A stretch of DNA of 7,377 nucleotides from DATHVI01 sp035461385 (GTDB lineage: Bacteria > Actinomycetota > Thermoleophilia > Solirubrobacterales > 70-9), in assembly GCA_035461385.1 (NCBI GenBank), contig DATHVI010000057.1, positions 1 through 7,377 on the forward strand, read 5' to 3'. Positions within the stretch are counted from its first letter, which is position 1, and each line of letters starts with the position of its first letter. Positions 1 through 4,983 of this stretch are shown here, one piece after another. Position numbers and translations under genes: made by a program. The notes beneath the pieces were generated by a model, which worked only from the letters and a program-made list of their open reading frames with translations, did no database searches and was not told the origin of the DNA.

Positions 1-66
1 GGGGCGGTAGAGCCAGGCCGCGCAGCGCTGTCCGCGCGAGTAGAAGCCGACGTCCTCGCGATCCAT
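1..66 (-). CDS. N-terminus of a probable alpha/beta hydrolase (partial, runs off the left edge)
   Basis: Only the first 22 codons are inside the window, read leftward from an ATG at 66-64. The peptide begins MDREDVGFYSRG and continues QRCAAWLYRP. This resembles the opening beta-strands of actinobacterial alpha/beta hydrolases of the dienelactone hydrolase/X-Pro peptidase type, which often start with a phrase like 'v.F.s.G.rcaawLy.P'. The nucleophile elbow and the catalytic triad lie outside the window, so activity and substrate cannot be stated. Ten bases upstream on the minus strand is AGGG (80-77), a possible ribosome binding site. The same bases also form TAGGGT, a possible -10 box. The gene diverges from the metallophosphoesterase. 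Another minus-strand ATG at 74 opens a different frame with no recognisable sequence and was not chosen. The family call rests on a short resemblance only. Confidence 0.55.
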   Translation of the reverse strand, partial: MDREDVGFYSRGQRCAAWLYRP

Positions 67-75
67 CGGTCCATA

Positions 76-81
76 ACCCTA
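76..81 (-). promoter_or_regulatory. Possible -10 box for the leftward hydrolase gene
   Basis: On the minus strand these bases read TAGGGT, which fits the TAnnnT form of actinobacterial -10 elements. Transcription would start at about 69-70, so the mRNA would begin within a few bases of the ATG at 66. No good TTGAC-like -35 is visible upstream. The AGGG within it could instead be a Shine-Dalgarno sequence. Both readings are possible. Confidence 0.22.
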
Positions 82-195
82 GTCGGGCGCCGGCGGCACG
101 TGCGTGGGTCGTCGCGATCGTCCCCTGATCGGACTCCGCCCGCCTCCAGCCCACCGCCGGCTGCTCGCCCCGCCGCCGGATGCAACGATTCCCGC

Positions 196-1323
196 GTGCG
201 CACGGTGATCGTCTCCGATCTTCACCTCGCCGTCGGGGCATCGATCGACCTGCTGCGCAGCGAGCCGATCCGCGCGGTCCTCGCACCCGAGCTCGAGCGC
301 GCCGACAGGGTCGTCCTCCTCGGCGACGTCGTCGAGCTTCGCGACCGGCCGCAGCGGCGGGCGATCGAGCTCGCCCGGCCGGTGATCGGCTGGATCGCAG
401 CGGCAACCGGCGGCGGCGAGCTGGTCGTCGTCGCCGGCAACCACGATCACCACCTCGTCGCCCCGTGGCTCGAGCGCCGGTCGCTCGGGTCCCTCGACGG
501 CATCGGCCTCGAGCAGGACGTGGAGCTGCCCGACGGCGCCCTGCGCGAGCTGACCGCGGACGCCGGCTCAGCGCGGGTGAAGGTTTCCTACCCCGGGATC
601 TGGGTCCGCCCCGACGTCTACGCGACCCACGGCCACTACCTCGACCGCCACCTCACGATCCCGACGATGGAGCGGCTCGGCGTCGCGATCGTCGAGCGGC
701 TCCTGGGGGTGGCGCCCGGGCTCGACCGCTCAGCCCCGCCCGCGTCCTCGCCGGAGGGGACGGCGTCGGAGTACGAGCAGGTGCAGACGCCGGTCTACGA
801 ATTCCTGTTCGCGCTCGCCCAGGCGTCGCCGCCCGACCGCCGCGCCGGCGCCGACCCCTCGCTGCGGATCTGGCAGCTCCTCAGCGGCGGCGAGAGCCGG
901 GCGGCGAAGATCCGCGGCTGGCTGCTCGGATCGGTTGCCCTCCCCGGCGCGGTCGGGGTCGCGAACCGCCTCGGGCTCGGCCCGGTCGGCTCGGACCTCT
1001 CGCCCGAGGCGATCACCGCCGCCGGCCTCGAGGCGATGGGCGAGGTGGTGGACCGCCTGCGGATCGACGCCCGGCACGTCGTCTTCGGCCACACCCACCG
1101 CCGCGGCCCGCTCGCCGACGATCCCGAATGGCGCGCCGGCGAGATGCGGCTGTGGAACACCGGCAGCTGGGTCGCCTCCCCCACCCTCGTCGGCACGACC
1201 GGGTCGCGCAGCCCGTACTGGCCGGGGACGGTGGCGATCGTCGGCGACTCGGGGCCGCCCGAGCTCCGCCACCTGCTCGACGGCTGGACGCTCGCCGAGC
1301 TCGAGCGCGCAACCGGACGCTGA
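196..1323 (+). CDS. Calcineurin-like metallophosphoesterase
   Basis: This 375-residue protein belongs to the dinuclear-metal phosphoesterase superfamily. The metal-binding motifs are present in order: SDLH (D8, H10), GD (43-44), GNHD (81-84), THGHYLD (H145/H147) and GHTH (298-301). The substrate cannot be read from the sequence; relatives hydrolyse phosphodiesters, nucleotides or lipid precursors such as UDP-diacylglucosamine. About 150 residues separate H147 from GHTH, much more than in compact members such as LpxH. That insert is partly helical and partly rich in Pro, Ala and Ser. No signal peptide is seen, so it is probably cytoplasmic. The GTG at 196 was chosen because the core strand (RTVIVSDLH) begins there. 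An in-frame GTG at 100 would add 32 low-complexity Pro/Ala/Ser/Arg residues. No clear Shine-Dalgarno precedes 196. The gene converges on the DoxX remnant, with 18 bases between the two stops. The family call is firm; the specific role is unknown. Confidence 0.9.
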   Translation: MRTVIVSDLHLAVGASIDLLRSEPIRAVLAPELERADRVVLLGDVVELRDRPQRRAIELARPVIGWIAAATGGGELVVVAGNHDHHLVAPWLERRSLGSLDGIGLEQDVELPDGALRELTADAGSARVKVSYPGIWVRPDVYATHGHYLDRHLTIPTMERLGVAIVERLLGVAPGLDRSAPPASSPEGTASEYEQVQTPVYEFLFALAQASPPDRRAGADPSLRIWQLLSGGESRAAKIRGWLLGSVALPGAVGVANRLGLGPVGSDLSPEAITAAGLEAMGEVVDRLRIDARHVVFGHTHRRGPLADDPEWRAGEMRLWNTGSWVASPTLVGTTGSRSPYWPGTVAIVGDSGPPELRHLLDGWTLAELERATGR

Positions 1324-1341
1324 GCCTCAGGCGGGGGATCC

Positions 1342-1560
1342 CTACCAGCGACTGAGCAGCGCTTCGGTGAGCGAGGCGTCGACGTCCTGGCCCTGGTTGT
1401 AGAGCCAGAACACGATCACCAGGCCGCCGATGATCCCGAGGTTCTTGAAGAAGTTGTTCTGCTGGATCACGCGGTCCATGCCTTCGAGCTTCCAGAACGC
1501 GTGCATGAAGTACGTGATCGGGACCAGTGCCGCGATCACGATCAGCGCGCCGAGGTCGGC
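1342..1560 (-). pseudogene. DoxX-family membrane protein, C-terminal half only
   Basis: Read leftward from about 1560 to a TAG at 1344-1342, this stretch encodes 72 residues starting ADLGALIVIAALVP. It contains a transmembrane segment ending in YFMHAFWK, a short loop, then FFKNLGIIGGLVIVFWLYNQ, and ends SLTEALLSRW. From family knowledge this matches the last two helices and C-terminus of about 140-residue actinobacterial DoxX proteins, in which 'ADLGALLL' follows two earlier helices. That N-terminal half is absent. Between 1561 and the antiporter start at 1624, none of the three minus-strand frames shows a hydrophobic helix. In the remnant's frame, the 21 codons before ADL are basic and Ala-rich and contain no ATG, GTG or TTG. 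The only usable starts are a GTG at 1539, inside the first helix, or an ATG at 1506; neither has a ribosome binding site. A short functional two-helix protein is possible but less likely than a 5'-truncated gene. Confidence 0.75.
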
Positions 1561-1607
1561 TGCGCGCCGGGATCTCGTGCCGCGGCGGCTCCGCCCTGCC
1601 GCTGCAA

Positions 1608-1613
1608 TACGCT
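1608..1613 (+). promoter_or_regulatory. Possible -10 box for the antiporter gene
   Basis: TACGCT lies in a small AT-richer patch (gctgcaatacgctcac) within otherwise extreme GC. It ends 10 bases before the GTG at 1624, so a transcript would start about 3-4 bases before the start codon. That fits a leaderless or nearly leaderless mRNA and would explain the lack of a Shine-Dalgarno sequence. No convincing -35 is seen. Confidence 0.22.
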
Positions 1614-1623
1614 CACGGCGCCC

Positions 1624-2793
1624 GTGGAGATCACCACCGAGACCCTGGTCGTCGTCGCCGCGGTCGCAGCCGCCGCCCCGCTGCTCGCCGACCTGACGCC
1701 CCGGATCCTCGTCCCGATCGTCGTCCTCGAGATGGTGCTCGGGATCCTCATCGGCCCCGAGCTGCTCGGGCTCGCCGAGCCGGAGCCGCTGATCGAGGCG
1801 CTCGCGACCTTCGGGCTCGCCTTCCTGTTCTTCCTCGCCGGGCTCGAGATCGAGTTCGAGCGCCTCGTTGGGCGCCCGGCGAGGCTCGGGATCACCGGCT
1901 GGGGGGTCTCGCTCGTGCTCGGGATCGGGATCGCGACGGCGCTCTGGGCAGCCGGCGCCGTCGACGCCCCGGTGCTGGTCGGTCTCGCGCTGACGACGAC
2001 CGCGCTCGGGACGCTGATGCCGATCCTCCGCGACTCCGGGATCCTCCGCGAGCGGTTCGGCTCCTACGTCCTCGGGGTCGGCTCGGTCGGAGAGCTCGGC
2101 CCGGTCGTCGCCGTCTCGTTGCTGCTCTCGTTCGAGGCCGGCGAGGCCTGGCGGAGCTCGCTGCTGATCGTCTTCGGCGCGGTCGCCGTGCTCGCCGCGG
2201 CGACCGCGATCCGGGTCCGCCCGGCGCGGATCGTGCGGGTCGTCCGGGAGACGATGCTGACCAGCGGCCAGTTCGCGATCCGGCTCGCGCTGCTCGTCAT
2301 CGTCGCCCTCGTCGTCCTCGCCGCCGACCTCGGCCTCGACATCGTCCTCGGAGCGTTCACGGCCGGGATCGTCGTCGGCCTCGTCACCCGCGGCACCGAC
2401 TCCCGGGCGTTCGAGGCGAAGCTCGACGCGATCGGGTTCGGCTTCCTGATCCCGATCTTCTTCATCCACACCGGGATGACCTTCGACGTCGACTCGCTCG
2501 CAGAGCCGGCGACGCTGGCGATGCTCGCCGGGTTCGCCGCGCTGCTGCTCGTCGTCCGCGGGCTGCCGGCGCTGCTGCTCTACCGGCGCGACCTCTCGGC
2601 GACCGAGCGGCGCCCGCTGGCGCTGCTCTCGGCCGCCGGCCTGCCGCTGATCGTCGCGATCACCGAGATCGGAACCGAGGTCGGCGTCATGCCCGAGCAG
2701 GAGGCGGTCGCGCTGGTCGGCGCCGGGATGCTCTCGGTGCTCGTCTATCCGATCCTCGCCCTCGCCTTGCGGCGCCGGGCCGCCGTCGGCTGA
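1624..2793 (+). CDS. Cation:proton antiporter, CPA2/Kef-type membrane domain
   Basis: This 389-residue polytopic membrane protein probably exchanges Na+ or K+ for H+ across the cytoplasmic membrane. About eleven or twelve hydrophobic segments are visible. Family features include VLGILIGPELLGL (38-50), FLFFLAGLEIEFERL (67-81, the conserved 'FxxGLE' element), LALTTTALGTLMPILRDSG (121-139), GSVGELGPVVAVSLLLS (153-169), GAFTAGIVVGLV (243-254) and GFLIPIFFIHTGM (273-285). In KefB/KefC-type relatives the position near 157 is usually a QD or DD pair; here a single Glu (E157) stands in a G-E-L-G-P context. The protein ends after the last helix with ALRRRAAVG, so it lacks a cytoplasmic RCK/TrkA-N regulatory domain. 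GTG 1624 was chosen because the first helix starts soon after it. Longer in-frame starts would run through DNA occupied by the DoxX remnant. The gene stands alone, divergent from that remnant. Ion specificity is unknown. Confidence 0.9.
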   Translation: MEITTETLVVVAAVAAAAPLLADLTPRILVPIVVLEMVLGILIGPELLGLAEPEPLIEALATFGLAFLFFLAGLEIEFERLVGRPARLGITGWGVSLVLGIGIATALWAAGAVDAPVLVGLALTTTALGTLMPILRDSGILRERFGSYVLGVGSVGELGPVVAVSLLLSFEAGEAWRSSLLIVFGAVAVLAAATAIRVRPARIVRVVRETMLTSGQFAIRLALLVIVALVVLAADLGLDIVLGAFTAGIVVGLVTRGTDSRAFEAKLDAIGFGFLIPIFFIHTGMTFDVDSLAEPATLAMLAGFAALLLVVRGLPALLLYRRDLSATERRPLALLSAAGLPLIVAITEIGTEVGVMPEQEAVALVGAGMLSVLVYPILALALRRRAAVG

Positions 2794-2810
2794 TCCGCGT
2801 CCGTCCCGCG

Positions 2811-2841
2811 CGACGCCGCCGGGCGCGGACCCGCCGCGTCG
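2811..2841 (+). terminator. Possible GC-rich hairpin after the antiporter gene
   Basis: CGACGC (2811-2816) is an exact inverted match to GCGTCG (2836-2841). Pairing continues inward with two C-C mismatches. It lies 18 bases after the antiporter stop. No T-run follows, so it is not a classic intrinsic terminator. Many high-GC actinobacterial terminators also lack T-runs, but chance pairing is common at this base composition. Confidence 0.3.
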
Positions 2842-2873
2842 TGACCGGCGTCGGGCGGCGATCGCGCCACGGA

Positions 2874-2893
2874 CCCCCGCACCCCCCCACCCC
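2874..2893 (-). other. G-quadruplex-capable tract upstream of the moxR-like gene
   Basis: The plus strand has runs of five, seven and four C (2874-2878, 2882-2888, 2890-2893). On the minus strand these form G-runs that satisfy the usual four-run quadruplex rule if the run of seven is split. The tract ends 5 bases before the ATG at 2899, where a Shine-Dalgarno sequence would normally lie. Any role is inferred, and a C-rich run can arise by chance in DNA of this composition. Confidence 0.45.
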
Positions 2894-2898
2894 GTACC

Positions 2899-3858
2899 AT
2901 GGTCGAGGTGGCGACGCTGCCGAAGCTCGAGCCCTCCGATGTGGCCGAGATCGGGTCGCGGCTGCGGGACAACATCAACCGGGCGCTGAAGGTCAGGGAT
3001 GAGGTTCTGCGCGATCTGCTCGTCGCGCTGCTGGCGGAGGGCCACGTCCTGATCGAGGACTTCCCCGGGGTCGGGAAGACGGCGCTGGCGCGAGCGCTCG
3101 CGCGCTCGCTCGACGCCGCCGACGCGCGGATCCAGGCGACCGCCGACCTGCTGCCCGCCGACGTCGTCGGGGCGAATGTGTTCGACCAGCGTGCCGGCGA
3201 GTTCGAGTTCCACCCCGGCCCCGTGTTCGCGAACGTCGTCCTCGTCGACGAGATCAACCGTGCCTCGCCGAAGACCCAGTCGGGGCTGCTCGAGTGCATG
3301 CAGGAGGGGCGGGTCACGGTCGACGGCCAGACCCACGAGCTCGCCCGGCCGTTCCTGGTCATCGCGACCCAGAACCCGGTCGAGTACGAGGGCACATATC
3401 CCCTCCCCGAAGCGCAGCTCGACCGGTTCATGGTCCGGCTCGAGCTTGGCTATCCGAGCCTCCTCGACGAGGCGGAGATGCTCGAGGCGCACGCCGAGCG
3501 CGACCGCGTGCTCGACCTCGAGCCGATCGCCGACCTGACGATGATCGCCGGCGCGCAGGCGTCGGTGGCGGCGCTCCACGCAAGCCACGCGCTGCGCCGC
3601 TACGTCGTTTCGATCTGCGCCGCCACCCGGCAGGACCCGCGGATCGAGGTCGGCGCGAGCCCCCGCGCCGGGTTGATGCTGCTTCGCGCCGCGAAGGCCC
3701 ACGCCGCGCTCGCCGGCCGCGACCACGTCCTTCCGGACGACGTCCAGGAGCTCGCTCCCTCGGTCCTCAGCCACCGCCTGCTGCTCGCGCCGGGAGCCTC
3801 CGCGGAGGACCGCCGGGCGGTGGTCGCCGCGACGATCGCGCGGATCTCGGCGCTGTAG
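2899..3858 (+). CDS. MoxR-family AAA+ ATPase
   Basis: This 319-residue protein is an ATPase of the MoxR branch of AAA+ proteins. MoxR proteins act as chaperone-like factors in the maturation or control of partner proteins, often with vWA or DUF58 proteins. Visible motifs are Walker A PGVGKT (56-61, after LIEDF), Walker B VVLVDE (113-118, followed by INRASPKTQSGLLE), sensor 1 ATQNP (156-160), LDRF (174-177) and a sensor 2-type arginine in GASPRAG (R256) in the C-terminal lid. All catalytic elements look intact and the length is usual for the family. The ATG at 2899 is used, giving MVEVATLPKLEPSD; a GTG three codons later is an alternative. No Shine-Dalgarno precedes it, and a C-rich tract lies there instead. 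It is the first gene of the forward cluster; the DUF58 gene starts 3 bases after its stop. The family call is very firm; the client protein is inferred from the neighbours. Confidence 0.96.
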   Translation: MVEVATLPKLEPSDVAEIGSRLRDNINRALKVRDEVLRDLLVALLAEGHVLIEDFPGVGKTALARALARSLDAADARIQATADLLPADVVGANVFDQRAGEFEFHPGPVFANVVLVDEINRASPKTQSGLLECMQEGRVTVDGQTHELARPFLVIATQNPVEYEGTYPLPEAQLDRFMVRLELGYPSLLDEAEMLEAHAERDRVLDLEPIADLTMIAGAQASVAALHASHALRRYVVSICAATRQDPRIEVGASPRAGLMLLRAAKAHAALAGRDHVLPDDVQELAPSVLSHRLLLAPGASAEDRRAVVAATIARISAL

Positions 3859-3861
3859 GCC

Positions 3862-4983
3862 GTGGGCCTTCCGGCGACGATCGCGCTCGCGGCGGCGCTC
3901 CTCGTCGCCGGCGGCGCCTTCGACCTCGCGTCGCTGTACGTGCCGGCGATCGCGCTGCTGCTCCTCGGCTGCGGGGCGGGCGCCTGGGTCTGGCTCGCGA
4001 CCCGCGGAGTTCGCGTCGAACGGCTCCCGGGGGCCAAGACCGTGGTCGAGGGCGAGGAGTACCCGGCGCAGATCCGCGTCGGCGGAGGGCTGTTGGGGCC
4101 ACGCGGCGAGCTCGTCGACCCGCTCGCCGAGCACCCGCTCCGGCTTCGCCCGCGCGGGCTGGGCCTGCACGCGGGGCGCGAGCCGGTGACCATCGACGAA
4201 CCGCTCCGGTTCCGGCGCCGCGGCCGGACGACCCTCGCCCCCCCGAAGCTGATCGTCCGCGATCCGCTCGGGCTCCGCACGCGCGAGGTCACCGGCGACG
4301 GCGGCGGCCAGGTCCTGGTGCTTCCCCGGGTCGAGCCGGTGGTCGCCGCGTCGGGACGATCCGGCGATGACGGCGGCGCGGCCGGAAGGGGCGCTCGCGA
4401 GGGCGCCGGGCTCGGCCTCGGCGCCGCCGCGGGGGTGGAGATCGATGGCCTGCGCCCCTACCGCCGCGGCAGCCCAGCGTCACGGATCCACTGGCCGGCC
4501 GTCGCCCGGCACGGTGAGTTGATTGAGCGCCGCCTCGCCTCGGGATCGGTCGACGCGGCCCTGGTCGTCCTCGACGCGACCCGACCCGAGGACGGCGAGG
4601 CGCTCGATCGCGCCGTCCGCGCGACTGCGTCGCTCGCCGTCCACCTCGCACGCTCGGGCGGCTGCACCCTTCTCGTCTCCGGCTCGGCGAGGCCGATCCG
4701 AATCGATCCCGGGCTACGTGCCTGGGACCGCGCCCACGCCCGGCTCGCCCTAGTCGAGGCCGGAGGGGCGTTGCCCGCGGGCGTGCGCGGCGCCGCCGCG
4801 CCGACGACGTTCTGGGTGAGCGCCAGCCGGGGCAGGGCTCCGCGAGGCCTCGGCCGCGGGTCGTTCCTCGTCACCGCGGTCCCGCCGCCCGGCTTCCGAG
4901 CCGCCTTCACCGTCGCCGGCTGCGCCGGGGCGCCGGTGAGCGCACGGCGAGTCGCGCCGGCGCCGCGAAGGAGCGCGGCATGA
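3862..4983 (+). CDS. DUF58 domain protein, membrane-anchored
   Basis: This 373-residue protein has two N-terminal hydrophobic segments (about 5-20 and 26-46). A beta-rich region follows, then the DUF58 signature at about 192-224: VEIDGLRPYRRGSPASRIHW followed by PAVARHGELIERR. Family members are paired with MoxR ATPases and are thought to work as membrane-bound partners with a vWA-like fold. Two things differ from many relatives: the usual 'GD' in the signature is GS (203-204), and the strand LVVLDAT (234-240) lacks the DxSxS metal-site pattern. A Gly/Ala-rich segment (about 164-191) precedes the signature and looks like a flexible linker or low-complexity insert. The C-terminal tail (about 344-373) is rich in Ala, Pro and Arg. 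GTG 3862 was chosen because it directly precedes the first hydrophobic segment and lies 3 bases after the moxR stop. The 3' end overlaps the transglutaminase gene by 4 bases, which implies translational coupling. Confidence 0.9.
   Translation: MGLPATIALAAALLVAGGAFDLASLYVPAIALLLLGCGAGAWVWLATRGVRVERLPGAKTVVEGEEYPAQIRVGGGLLGPRGELVDPLAEHPLRLRPRGLGLHAGREPVTIDEPLRFRRRGRTTLAPPKLIVRDPLGLRTREVTGDGGGQVLVLPRVEPVVAASGRSGDDGGAAGRGAREGAGLGLGAAAGVEIDGLRPYRRGSPASRIHWPAVARHGELIERRLASGSVDAALVVLDATRPEDGEALDRAVRATASLAVHLARSGGCTLLVSGSARPIRIDPGLRAWDRAHARLALVEAGGALPAGVRGAAAPTTFWVSASRGRAPRGLGRGSFLVTAVPPPGFRAAFTVAGCAGAPVSARRVAPAPRRSAA
4968..4973 (+). promoter_or_regulatory. Strong ribosome binding site for the transglutaminase gene
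   Basis: AAGGAG lies 6 bases before the ATG at 4980, inside the last codons of the DUF58 gene. It is the only clear Shine-Dalgarno sequence before any start in the window. It fixes the start codon of the transglutaminase gene and fits translation inside a polycistronic message. Confidence 0.8.

Noticed and set aside
100..195. Upstream GTG at 100 as the start of the metallophosphoesterase
   Set aside because: It would add 32 Pro/Ala/Ser/Arg-rich residues with no signal-peptide character before the conserved first strand, so 196 is preferred.
1324..1341. Palindromes CCTCAGG and GGGATCCC between the convergent stops as a bidirectional terminator
   Set aside because: Both lack room for a hairpin loop and have no T-run. 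Short palindromes like these are expected by chance.
1501..1623. Upstream start for the antiporter at 1501
   Set aside because: The added residues (MHEVRDRDQCRDH and onward) are charged, unlike a membrane protein start, and overlap the DoxX remnant on the other strand.
1430..1696. Plus-strand reading frame opening MIPRFLKKLFCW
   Set aside because: It is the antisense of the DoxX remnant's helices, which explains its hydrophobic look. It has no ribosome binding site or family match.
1342..4170. A minus-strand reading frame open for more than 900 codons
   Set aside because: Only its last 72 codons resemble a protein (DoxX). The rest is charged low-complexity sequence lying antisense to the antiporter and MoxR genes, an effect of the very high GC content.
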